In this document: positions 1 to 7,527 of the stretch, one piece after another
Layout of the letters: each line of letters starts with the position of its first letter
How positions within the stretch are numbered: position 1 is the stretch's first letter
From: Shewanella xiamenensis
Lineage (GTDB): Bacteria > Pseudomonadota > Gammaproteobacteria > Enterobacterales > Shewanellaceae
Length of the DNA: 64,000 bases
Direction: 5' to 3'
Assembly (NCBI RefSeq): GCF_014647135.1
Contig: NZ_BMOP01000001.1
Span: forward strand, 248,001 to 312,000
Notes under the pieces: generated by a model
What the model was told of the DNA's origin: nothing
The model's database searches: none
What the model saw: only the letters and a program-made list of their open reading frames with translations
Program-made: the position numbers and the translations under genes

Positions 1-199
1 CCGTGGACCCACTATGCCATCTCTGGCCGAACGTATTGCGATTGACGATAGCGTCGATGCCTATGCCATTGGGGTTGCTGCGCGGGATTTATACCATTCA
101 CCACAACACTGGCGAGATCGAGGTAATCGTGCTCAAGTAGCCCATGAACTCAAGCTACTTTGGCATGTGTTAGTCAAATACGGTGGTATTCAGCCTTAG
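1..199 (+). CDS. 3' end of an unrecognised gene (partial)
   Basis: The frame is open from the left window edge to a TAG at 197-199, giving about 65 residues, so this is the C-terminus of a gene that begins outside the window. The Met at position 14 is probably internal, because the frame continues upstream of it. The tail is rich in Arg, His and Trp, ends in GGIQP and shows no signal or membrane segment. I do not recognise the family; the helical ending faintly recalls DTW-domain proteins, but that is a guess. It converges on the pilin gene, with an 11-bp inverted repeat in the 83-bp gap. Confidence 0.5.
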   Translation, partial: RGPTMPSLAERIAIDDSVDAYAIGVAARDLYHSPQHWRDRGNRAQVAHELKLLWHVLVKYGGIQP

Positions 200-239
200 C
201 GCGGAAATAGGGTCACTAAATATGGTTACATGCGCACTA

Positions 240-269
240 TTGACGTTTTGATTGGGCCCAAAACGTCAA
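240..269. repeat. Inverted repeat between convergent genes
   Basis: TTGACGTTTTG (240-250) and CAAAACGTCAA (259-269) form perfect 11-bp arms around an 8-base loop. No T-run follows on either strand, so it is a weak intrinsic terminator at best. The arm shares TTGACGTTT with the terminal repeat of the element at 37182-37451, so it could be a residue of such an element. Confidence 0.55.
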
Positions 270-282
270 CAAGCCTCAGTGA

Positions 283-801
283 TTAGCAACCTGTGTCAAC
301 CTTAGTATAGGTCGGAACACCTGTTGTCTCCCATTTATAGTCTATATAACAATTAGTTGCAGATACCTCTGCTTGAGTAGGGGTCGCCAGATTTAACTTT
401 TGCTTTGGGGTTGCAATGACTTGATAGGTGCCGTTGGATGTATAAATACGGTAGGACCAATCATTCACGCTTAAGCCTGCGGCATTAAAAATTTCAGGTG
501 GTGTTGTGTAGCCCGCACTAGGTGCTGTGCCAGTACTGCTTGCGGCCCAAGGTTGGTAATTCTCGCCCCGAATACCATCAAAAACCACACGATTAGTCGT
601 ACCTGTGTTGGCGATTTCTGATTTTGCCTTGAATAAGGTGACCGCAGACTTCATTGATGCCAATGCACCCGACAACTGACTTTTGTACGCATCAGACTGT
701 AAATTAACAAATTTGGGGGCAGCCACTACAGCCAAAATGCCCAAAATAATAATCACAACAACAAGTTCTATTAACGTGAAACCGGAATGTTTGTTTGTCA
801 T
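283..801 (-). CDS. Type IV / MSHA-like prepilin
   Basis: A 172-aa pilin-type protein. A short basic leader ends in KHSG, followed by FTLIELVVVIIILGILAVVA: prepilin peptidase would cut between Gly and Phe, with Glu at +5 and a long hydrophobic alpha-1 helix. The segment APKFVNLQSDA resembles MSHA pilins. Two cysteines about 25 residues apart at the C-terminus (NCYID and the final Cys) could close a pilin D-loop. AAGGAG lies 9 bases before the ATG. No assembly ATPase, platform protein or peptidase gene is nearby, so it stands alone and would have to use machinery encoded elsewhere. Major or minor subunit status cannot be told from the sequence. Confidence 0.85.
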   Translation of the reverse strand: MTNKHSGFTLIELVVVIIILGILAVVAAPKFVNLQSDAYKSQLSGALASMKSAVTLFKAKSEIANTGTTNRVVFDGIRGENYQPWAASSTGTAPSAGYTTPPEIFNAAGLSVNDWSYRIYTSNGTYQVIATPKQKLNLATPTQAEVSATNCYIDYKWETTGVPTYTKVDTGC

Positions 802-1201
802 TGCTATCTAACTCCTTGAAAATTATTCCTATCTTATCCAACAATTTCGCTAATGACCAGTTAGCTAATATTTTAGTCTTTATCCTCGTTAAATAGGGTT
901 ATCCGTAATCAACAAAGATTTTTAAGTTTGATGATATGTGAGAGTGCGAATACGTGGTTCTATATAAGTGTTTATAGGCGTGAAGTATTTATCTGTGTGA
1001 GCTAAATCTGAATTTATTGATCATCATCGCATTTTCGTGAATCTTTTAGCAAAAGATACGTCCAAGGTTTCATCTGTTGGGGATGCCTGCGATACTGCGT
1101 CCCTATCGAAGCTTTTCGCTTATTGCAAGTCCTTGGCATTGATTGGTAAGCGTTAGATCGATTTCTAGAATTTACTGCAGTGTTGGTTTTGTTGGAGCAC
1201 C
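802..1201. promoter_or_regulatory. 400-bp divergent intergenic region (pilin / cydD)
   Basis: This holds the promoters of the leftward pilin and the rightward cydDC operon. No gene is seen. Two degenerate matches to respiratory regulator sites lie on the cydD side. TGTGA-N6-TCTGA at 996-1011 is like CRP (consensus TGTGA-N6-TCACA). TTGAT-CATC-ATCGC at 1017-1030 is like FNR/EtrA (consensus TTGAT-N4-ATCAA). Both are imperfect and unproven. Confidence 0.35.
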
Positions 1202-3124
1202 ATGGATAAGTCGTTAGAAAAGTCCCTTCTTGTTTGGCTCAAGTCGCAAAAAAAGGCCTGTGGCTGGTTTCTTAAACTTTCGGTCTGGTGTGGAATATTA
1301 AGTGCTATTGCATTGATCGTGCAGGCTTATTTAATTGCTACTCTCCTCGATGGTGTGATTATTGGTAATGGATTGCTCGGATTAGGCGCCGATAGCGCTC
1401 AGACTGTTATCAGAGCGAGTGATTATCTGCCGCATTTTATGGCCTTGATTGGCTTAATGTTATTGCGAGCAATACTTGCCTATGGCCGCGAGCGTGCCAG
1501 TTTTGAAGCGGGTAAACGTTTACGCCAACAAATCCGCAGTGCGGTAATGGATAAATTAACTCGGCTCGGCCCTGCGTTTATTAAAGGTAAACCCGCAGGC
1601 AGTTGGGCGAGCATAGTGTTAGAGCAAGTTGAAGATTTACAAGACTTTTATGCCCGTTATTTACCGCAAATGACGCTTGCTGGCGTGATCCCCTTATTGA
1701 TCCTCATCGCCGTGTTTCCCATCAACTGGGCGGCGGGGCTGATTTTGCTGTTAACCGCGCCCCTTATCCCGCTGTTTATGATCCTTGTCGGTATGGGGGC
1801 CGCTGATGCCAATCGTAAAAACTTCAATGCGTTAGCCAGATTAAGTGGCCACTTTATGGATAGATTAAAAGGGCTCGCGACCTTAAAGCTATTCAATCGA
1901 GGCGATGCTGAGCTGAAGGTGATTGAAAAGGCATCGGAGGAGTTTCGCAGCCGAACCATGTCGGTGTTGCGTATGGCCTTTTTAAGCTCGGCGGTACTGG
2001 AGTTTTTTGCCGCGGTGTCGATTGCTGTATTAGCGGTTTACTTTGGTTTTAGTTACTTAGGTCACCTCGATTTTGGCTACTATGGCGCGCACGCTCAAAT
2101 TGGGCCTAATACCAATGAAGGTTTACCTTTTAGCCTGTTTGTCGGTTTGTTTATCCTTATTTTAGCGCCGGAGTTTTATCAGCCGTTAAGGGATATGGGC
2201 ACTCACTACCATGCCAAAGCGCAGGCGATTGGTGCCGCGCAGGCTTTAATGACTCTGCTTGAGCATCCCGAGCCTCAGCCAACAGACTCAGTCGTTTGTG
2301 ATACCAGACTTGAGAAGATTGAAAGCCTGATAGCTGAAGAACTTGAGGTCTTTAGCGTTGATGGCAGCCGCTTATTAGGGCCCATTAGTTTTGAATTGAA
2401 ACAGGGGGAACATATAGCCTTAGTTGGCCCAAGTGGTGCAGGCAAAACCAGTTTACTCAACGCGCTATTAGGATTTTTACCCTATCAAGGCAAGTTACTG
2501 ATTAATGGTGTTGAGCTCTCCAGCATTGATCTTGCCTATTGGCGGCGCCAATTAGCGTGGCTTGGACAAGAGCCACAGTTATTCCATGGCACAGTGCGGG
2601 AAAACGTAGCCCTAGCCAATCCTAATATTACAGACGAGCAGGTGTGGCACTTGCTAGAGCAAGCCAATATCCATGAATTTGTGCGCATGCAACCCCTTGG
2701 TTTAGCGACAGCTATCGGTGAACAATCATCAACCCTATCGGTCGGGCAGGCACAACGTATAGCTCTGGCGCGGGCGCTAGCACAGGCGTCGCAGGTGTTT
2801 ATCCTTGATGAACCCTCCGCGAGTTTAGACAGTGTTAGCGAGCAACTATTAACGCTCACCTTGAACCGTGCGATGGCGGGCAAGATGTGCATTATGGTGA
2901 CCCATCGATTAGATCAGCTCGATCGGATGCAGTCGATCTTAGTCTTAGATAAGGGATTGATTGTCCAGCGAGGCGACTTTGCGACTCTTTCTATGCAGGC
3001 GGGTTTATTCCAAACCATGTTGCATGAAAATACCGAGTCGGTAGCCGATATTGAGCTTGAATCGCCAATGCCTGATACTCGCGTCGATATTGCGTTAGGG
3101 ACAACAGAGGGAGGTGCACAATGA
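1202..3124 (+). CDS. cydD: Thiol reductant ABC exporter subunit CydD
   Basis: First half of the heterodimeric CydDC ABC exporter, which moves glutathione and cysteine to the periplasm and is needed to assemble cytochrome bd. The 640-aa protein has an N-terminal six-helix transmembrane domain (about residues 20-340) and a nucleotide-binding domain with Walker A GPSGAGKTS, Walker B VFILDEPS and an H-loop MVTHRLD. The signature motif is LSVGQ rather than the usual LSGGQ. It is longer than the E. coli protein (588 aa), partly through an extension after the ATPase core. Its stop overlaps the cydC start (ATGA), so the two are translationally coupled. cydAB is not in the window. Confidence 0.93.
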   Translation: MDKSLEKSLLVWLKSQKKACGWFLKLSVWCGILSAIALIVQAYLIATLLDGVIIGNGLLGLGADSAQTVIRASDYLPHFMALIGLMLLRAILAYGRERASFEAGKRLRQQIRSAVMDKLTRLGPAFIKGKPAGSWASIVLEQVEDLQDFYARYLPQMTLAGVIPLLILIAVFPINWAAGLILLLTAPLIPLFMILVGMGAADANRKNFNALARLSGHFMDRLKGLATLKLFNRGDAELKVIEKASEEFRSRTMSVLRMAFLSSAVLEFFAAVSIAVLAVYFGFSYLGHLDFGYYGAHAQIGPNTNEGLPFSLFVGLFILILAPEFYQPLRDMGTHYHAKAQAIGAAQALMTLLEHPEPQPTDSVVCDTRLEKIESLIAEELEVFSVDGSRLLGPISFELKQGEHIALVGPSGAGKTSLLNALLGFLPYQGKLLINGVELSSIDLAYWRRQLAWLGQEPQLFHGTVRENVALANPNITDEQVWHLLEQANIHEFVRMQPLGLATAIGEQSSTLSVGQAQRIALARALAQASQVFILDEPSASLDSVSEQLLTLTLNRAMAGKMCIMVTHRLDQLDRMQSILVLDKGLIVQRGDFATLSMQAGLFQTMLHENTESVADIELESPMPDTRVDIALGTTEGGAQ

Positions 3125-4872
3125 GAATACTCCTTCCCTTCATTCGGTTGTTCTCCCATCAATGGTTAATGATGGTTATTGGGTTGGTGCTTACCCTTAC
3201 CACTTTGATGGCGGGGATTGGCTTATTGTCGTTGTCGGGTTGGTTTTTATCGGCGACGGCGGTGGCGGGATTAACTATTATCGGCTCCCAATCCTTTAAC
3301 TTTTTTACTCCCGCGGGGGGCGTGCGTTTCCTTTCTATCGCGCGAACGGCCAGTCGTTACGGTGAGCGCTTAGCAACCCATGAGGCGACCTTTAAATTAT
3401 TAACCGAACTACGGGTGTGGGCGTGGCGAAAACTCTTCCCGCTTAGCGCTAAAAATCTACAAGGATTGCGCCGCGCCGATATGCTCAATCGTCTCGTGGC
3501 GGATATCGATACGCTCGACCATCTGTATTTACGATTGTTGACGCCGATGGCGGCTTCCTTGCTGATGACGGCGTTTTTATATCTATTCCTTGCATGGTTT
3601 GATGCCAAGCTAGCCTTAAGTTTATGCCTGTTTTTAGTGGTGATTTGGCTGCTGCTACCACTGTTGTTTTATCGTCTCGGGCATGCGCCTAGCCGCAATA
3701 TGCTGGAGACTAAACGCCAATATCGGGTGCAGTTACTCGATATATTACAAGGCCAAGCGGAGTTGAGTTTATTTGGAGCAAACGCCAGATACAGACACAA
3801 GCTCGACGAGGCCGAGCAGGCGTTATTTGCTAGCCAAGGGGCGATGGCGAATATCACCGCCTTAAGCCAAGCCATGCTGATCCTGGCGACGGGCTCGGCA
3901 CTCATCATGATGCTATTTTTAGCCGCCAATGGCGTGGGCGATGCCGTGCCTCCCGGCCCGATGTTTGCCTTGATGGTGTTTGCCACTATGGCCTGTGTGG
4001 AAATGATGATGCCGATTGCGGGCGCCTTCCAACATTTGTCCGGTTGTGTGCTGGCGGCGACACGTATTAACGAAATCACCGAGCAAGAAAGCGATATTCG
4101 TTTTAGTACAGATACAGATCTTAAGGCGACCTCTGGTGGATTGCTGATCCGCGATATCCAATTTAGTTATAGCGAAAGCCAGCACGTGCTTCAGGGCTTA
4201 TCCCTCGAGATAAAGCCGGGCCAAAAGGTGGCGCTATTGGGCTCCACTGGCTGCGGTAAATCCAGTTTATTGTCCTTAATTACCCGAGAGTGGCAGGCGC
4301 AAAGCGGTCAGATTTACCTTGATGGTCATCAATTGAGTGACTATAGCGAGGGCGCATTAAGATCGGCGATGACAGTCGTGAGCCAGCGGATCTATCTGTA
4401 TGCGGGCACGCTGCGGGAGAATCTTGCCATTGCCTTGCCTGTGCCAGAAGGGCAAAAGCGTACCGCCAATGACGAGCGTTTTATCCAAGTATTACAGCAG
4501 GTTGGTTTAGGTGAGTTACTCAAAGGCGACAAGCCATTAGATATGTGGATTGGTGAGGGCGGCCGGCAGTTATCGGGCGGCGAGCAGCGCCGCATCGGCG
4601 TGGCAAGGGCATTGCTGCGTGATGCGCCTTTGTTACTGTTAGATGAGCCAACCGAGGGTCTAGATAAGCGCACCGAGCGGGAAATCCTAAGCTTATTATT
4701 TGAATTTGCGAAAGATAAAACCTTGCTAATGATTAGCCACAGATTAACGGCGATGGCCAAGATGGACCAAATACACCTCCTCGCCGAGGGGCAAATTGTG
4801 GCATCGGGTAACCATGAGCAGTTACTGCAAACTTGTCCCGCCTATCAGGCGCTTTATCGTCGTTTAGCTTAA
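3121..4872 (+). CDS. cydC: Thiol reductant ABC exporter subunit CydC
   Basis: Second half of the CydDC exporter, 583 aa, close to the family's usual length. Six predicted transmembrane helices (about residues 15-310) precede an ATPase domain with Walker A GSTGCGKSS, a canonical signature RQLSGGEQRR, Walker B LLLLDEPTEG and switch His in MISHRLT. The ATPase site that uses this consensus signature pairs with the CydD Walker A. The start overlaps the cydD stop by four bases. No clear terminator follows; the CYTH gene begins 69 bases downstream and may be read through. Confidence 0.93.
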   Translation: MRILLPFIRLFSHQWLMMVIGLVLTLTTLMAGIGLLSLSGWFLSATAVAGLTIIGSQSFNFFTPAGGVRFLSIARTASRYGERLATHEATFKLLTELRVWAWRKLFPLSAKNLQGLRRADMLNRLVADIDTLDHLYLRLLTPMAASLLMTAFLYLFLAWFDAKLALSLCLFLVVIWLLLPLLFYRLGHAPSRNMLETKRQYRVQLLDILQGQAELSLFGANARYRHKLDEAEQALFASQGAMANITALSQAMLILATGSALIMMLFLAANGVGDAVPPGPMFALMVFATMACVEMMMPIAGAFQHLSGCVLAATRINEITEQESDIRFSTDTDLKATSGGLLIRDIQFSYSESQHVLQGLSLEIKPGQKVALLGSTGCGKSSLLSLITREWQAQSGQIYLDGHQLSDYSEGALRSAMTVVSQRIYLYAGTLRENLAIALPVPEGQKRTANDERFIQVLQQVGLGELLKGDKPLDMWIGEGGRQLSGGEQRRIGVARALLRDAPLLLLDEPTEGLDKRTEREILSLLFEFAKDKTLLMISHRLTAMAKMDQIHLLAEGQIVASGNHEQLLQTCPAYQALYRRLA

Positions 4873-4941
4873 GCCCGATCGAAGCACGAGTAGACAAGAG
4901 CGGATAAAGAGTTAAGCATGCAGCAGGAGTAATGCCGTTAG

Positions 4942-5571
4942 ATGAATAACCCAATGCAAGCAGACTTTGCACTAAAAGAATTGGCACCAAAAGAATTAGT
5001 ACCAAAAGAATTAGCCCCGCAAATTAACGCCCATTTTAACGGTAAGTTTGAGGTGGAGCTTAAGTATCGGCTCGCAGACCGAGAGGCTTTTTGGGAACGT
5101 CTAAGTGCCAAATCCCCCGAGGTGATGCTCGAGGATAATCTTGAGCATGACTGCTATTTTGATTCGCCTATAGCCTCCTTAGCGGCTGAGCATAAAAGTC
5201 TGTGTATTCGCGAGATGCAGCCCTCCGGCATCATGCTGTGGATTGTGAAAGGGCCCGAGAAAGACCGCTGTGAGGCGGTCAATATTACGGATGCCAACAA
5301 GGCCAAAAGTATGCTGCGGACTTTAGGCTATCAATGTGTGCTTGAGATTAAAAAACGCCGCAGCGTGTATTTTCTCGGGGAATTTCATTTAACGCTTGAT
5401 TGGCTCGAAGGTTTAGGAGACTTTGCCGAGCTTGCTATTATGACTAATGATGAAGCTAAGCTGCCAATCTATGAGGCGCAGCTCGTCGCTTTAGCAGCGG
5501 AACTTGGCCTGAATGAGTCGCAGCGGGAGTTTTTATCCTACAAGCAATTACAGCAGGCTTTACAACAATAA
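4942..5571 (+). CDS. CYTH domain protein (class IV adenylate cyclase / ThTPase-like)
   Basis: A 209-aa protein with the CYTH signature ExExK near the start of the fold (FEVELKYRL, about residues 38-46), followed by alternating charged strands (CIREM, IVKGPEK, LEIKKRR, LTLDWLEG, FAELAIM) that line the triphosphate tunnel. The family binds metal and organic or inorganic triphosphates; members include CyaB adenylate cyclases and thiamine triphosphatases. The substrate cannot be read from the sequence. The first ~30 residues are extra and contain three copies of KEL(A/V)P. AGGAG lies before the ATG, but a five-codon frame starting at 4932 intervenes. It lies just after cydC, possibly in the same transcript. 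A second, unrelated-length CYTH gene is at 15993. Confidence 0.8.
   Translation: MNNPMQADFALKELAPKELVPKELAPQINAHFNGKFEVELKYRLADREAFWERLSAKSPEVMLEDNLEHDCYFDSPIASLAAEHKSLCIREMQPSGIMLWIVKGPEKDRCEAVNITDANKAKSMLRTLGYQCVLEIKKRRSVYFLGEFHLTLDWLEGLGDFAELAIMTNDEAKLPIYEAQLVALAAELGLNESQREFLSYKQLQQALQQ
4975..5019 (+). repeat. Three tandem 15-bp repeats within the CYTH gene
   Basis: AAAGAATTGGCACCA, AAAGAATTAGTACCA and AAAGAATTAGCCCCG follow each other in frame and encode KELAP, KELVP and KELAP. The 15-bp period keeps the frame, so copy-number change would lengthen or shorten the N-terminal tail without breaking the gene. Confidence 0.85.
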
Positions 5572-5632
5572 TCGCTTTGCGTGGATACATCCCAAGTCCA
5601 TTTGGGGATGAATCGATACAAGGCGCGGCGGC

Positions 5633-5812
5633 TTATCTTCCTAAGCGCTGCGAAAAGGCTAAGTAACGTTTGACCTCTTCTTCGGGGAATCGCAATTCTT
5701 CACCGTCTTTCACGCTGCTGAGCAAGTTTTCCCGCGCATAGCGTTTAATCGTCGCTGGGCTCTTATCCAGCAACTTGCACACTTCATCCACTGTTAACAG
5801 ATTATCACTCAT
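5633..5812 (-). CDS. Small helix-turn-helix (excisionase/MerR-like) protein
   Basis: A 59-codon gene read from ATG at 5812 to TAA at 5633-5635. The protein begins MSDNLLTVDEVCKLLDKSP, continues through TIKRYARENLL and ends LAFSQRLGR. TVDEVCKLLDKSPATIKRYARE is the winged-HTH pattern of excisionase and MerR N-terminal domains, and LRFPEEEVKRYLA matches the wing and following helix of that fold. Free-standing proteins of this type bind DNA, often as accessory or directionality factors. No integrase or prophage gene is near, so a small chromosomal regulator is more likely. GGGAGTGAACC precedes the ATG, with the GGAG 7 bases upstream. Confidence 0.75.
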   Translation of the reverse strand: MSDNLLTVDEVCKLLDKSPATIKRYARENLLSSVKDGEELRFPEEEVKRYLAFSQRLGR

Positions 5813-5866
5813 GGTTCACTCCCATTATTGATTGGTGATTAACCCAATGAGTATAGAACAAGAATT

Positions 5867-5891
5867 AGACTGCGCTTTACTGGCGCAGTCT
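5867..5891 (-). terminator. Hairpin downstream of the DUF599 gene
   Basis: AGACTGCGC (5867-5875) pairs perfectly with GCGCAGTCT (5883-5891) around a 7-base loop. On the minus strand it follows the DUF599 stop by about 16 bases. The downstream T-tract is broken (AATTCTTGTTCT), so termination strength is uncertain. Confidence 0.5.
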
Positions 5892-5906
5892 CAGGCTAAA
5901 TGACGA

Positions 5907-6641
5907 CTACTTGGATTGACGCTGAGTTTCTCGCGCTTGGTATTCTGTTCCTAAATGTGCCTTCGCAGCGGTAATGGCCATAACTGCGCGGGATTTAAAT
6001 TCGCGGCGATACAGGGTGACCACCACAAACAGGCTAGCCAAAATAAATAGGATAGGGTGCACGAACCAGCAGAGCACGGCCATCGAAAAGTAGTAAGCCC
6101 GCAGGCCATAGTTATAGGAATGGGCGGCTTGGTCTTGCACCGTTGCCATTTGTCTTGCGTACGCTTTAAGGTTGTCATTGGCGCCTTCGCTATCCATGGG
6201 GCCAGCGCCTATCATCACGTTCACAAAGCCATATTGACGCATCGACCAGGTAAATTGGAAAAACGCCATCACAAAAATGACTACTAATAACGCTAATTTA
6301 ACTTGTACCAATGAATGATTTGGTGGCGTCGCATAGGGAATAGTGGCAATCACGGCCTCGAGGCGTTCAACCTGGGCAAATAAGGTTAATACCCCCGCGA
6401 GCACGAATAGCGTAGTCGAGGCAAAAAAGGCAATATTGCGTTCAAGGTTAGCTAATAACGCCGCATCGCCAACCCGCACGCCTCGAGTCATCAGCTCGAG
6501 CATCCAGTAAATTCGGTGCTTATGCAGGCCACGGGCAATACAGTCGGTATCCTTCGCTTTGCGTCGGGCAAAAGCGGTATAGCCAGCCCAAGAAACGATA
6601 AACCACGTTAATGCAGAAATATCTAATAGCGAGAATGTCAT
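5907..6641 (-). CDS. DUF599 family membrane protein
   Basis: A 244-aa inner-membrane protein matching the DUF599 family pattern: an N-terminal helix (LDISALTWFIVSWAGYTAFA) with a following basic stretch RRKAKD, then hydrophobic segments near residues 70-90, 112-132, 178-205 and 205-215. AAGG lies 5 bases before the ATG. The molecular function of the family is not known to me, and the neighbours do not suggest one. It is read away from the repeat island at 6.9-9.5 kb and marks the left boundary of conserved chromosomal sequence there. Confidence 0.75.
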   Translation of the reverse strand: MTFSLLDISALTWFIVSWAGYTAFARRKAKDTDCIARGLHKHRIYWMLELMTRGVRVGDAALLANLERNIAFFASTTLFVLAGVLTLFAQVERLEAVIATIPYATPPNHSLVQVKLALLVVIFVMAFFQFTWSMRQYGFVNVMIGAGPMDSEGANDNLKAYARQMATVQDQAAHSYNYGLRAYYFSMAVLCWFVHPILFILASLFVVVTLYRREFKSRAVMAITAAKAHLGTEYQARETQRQSK

Positions 6642-6930
6642 AGTTGCCTTGAGAAAGTGACTTTGAGAAAGTAAAAAATCGGTTGATTGAATGGCGATTA
6701 TGAAGGTTTTTATCTCTTAGGTGCAATCCCCTCATATCGCTTTCAAATCTCGCCTATTCACAATTTGAAGCCGCTCACATTGGCTTTAAAACCGCTTGCT
6801 TAGTAAGACTCAGTTTTGAGGAAATTCTAGTGAGGTAAGTGAGTGAGAAAATGCGTTGGGGTCATACCTCGGAGCGGGGCGCTTGGGCATTAAGTGCCCT
6901 TAATGCTATTGCGTTAAATGGCAGCCTAAC
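6642..6930. other. Non-coding stretch upstream of the DUF599 gene
   Basis: This is the left part of an 886-bp gene-free region. It should contain the DUF599 promoter (leftward). I see no convincing gene, RNA or strong hairpin before the tandem repeats begin at about 6931. Confidence 0.5.
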
Positions 6931-7197
6931 GGCCGAGGTGAATCAAAGTCGTGGGGCTTCACCCAACACCCGATAATCGTGCTGGTTTGCTTAGTATTTG
7001 AATTAGCAAGGTTATCGCTATGAGTATATGAGTAATTGCGGCCTTTCGGCCGAGGTAAATCAACGTCGTGGGGCTTCACCCACACCAGATAATAGTGTTG
7101 GTTTGCTTAGTGTTTGAATTAGTAAGGTTATCGCGGTTAGTGAGTAATAGCGGCCTTGCGGCCGAGGTGAATCAACGTCGTGGGGCTTCACCCCACA
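6931..7197 (+). repeat. Three tandem ~115-bp intergenic repeat units
   Basis: Units begin with GGCCGAGGTRAATCAA at 6931, 7048 and 7160, giving spacings of 117 and 112 bp. Each unit continues GTGGGGCTTCACCC, then (in units 1 and 2) a GATAAT.GTGYTGGTTTGCTTAGT segment, and ends near a small GCGGCC...GGCCG hairpin. The third unit passes directly into the longer structured repeat at 7174-7415. The short frames across these units are not genes. Confidence 0.8.
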
Positions 7198-7415
7198 CCC
7201 GACCAAGGAGGACTGCTCGTCCTATCCTCCTTGGATTCTCCAAGACGCCCCTAGCGAAGTTACATGCATTAGGTACTAGCCTTGGTCTTATGGATAAATT
7301 GCTATCGCTTCCGAAGGCAACGTCCCTGTACCTACGAAAGCTAGCCGGTCATCCATGACCGGACTCACGCAATTTATTCCAACGCCCTGCGGCAACTTCG
7401 CAGGGGAAGCTGAAC
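7174..7415 (+). repeat. Structured ~240-bp repeat, left copy
   Basis: Conserved blocks shared with the inverted copy at 9261-9503 are GTGGGGCTTCACCCC, CCTAGCGAAGTTACATGCAT, CGAAAGCTAGC and GCAACTTCGCAGGGGAAG. Inside are hairpins CCAAGGAGGA (7203-7212) with TCCTCCTTGG (7225-7234) and CCGGTCAT with ATGACCGG, plus a long-range pairing of GCGAAGTT with AACTTCGC. The two copies differ in stem sequence but keep the pairing. The end with GGGGAAGCTGAAC faces the reverse transcriptase gene. Confidence 0.8.
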
Positions 7416-7527
7416 TCCTGTCGCAACTGTGCGAGCTTTTATCCCCAAAGATCAGCGCCTGTCTTTGTTTAGAAATTTAACAATGGATAGCTTGCTAAAA
7501 CCCCATTAAATCATCCCGATAAACCTT

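Noticed and set aside
240..269. Inverted repeat as a standard intrinsic terminator
   Set aside because: Neither strand has a T-run after the stem.
7068..7358. 96-codon open frame across the left repeat
   Set aside because: It is translation of the repeat itself. The similar frame in the right copy arises because the repeat blocks are shared, while stems change in a way that preserves base pairing rather than protein.
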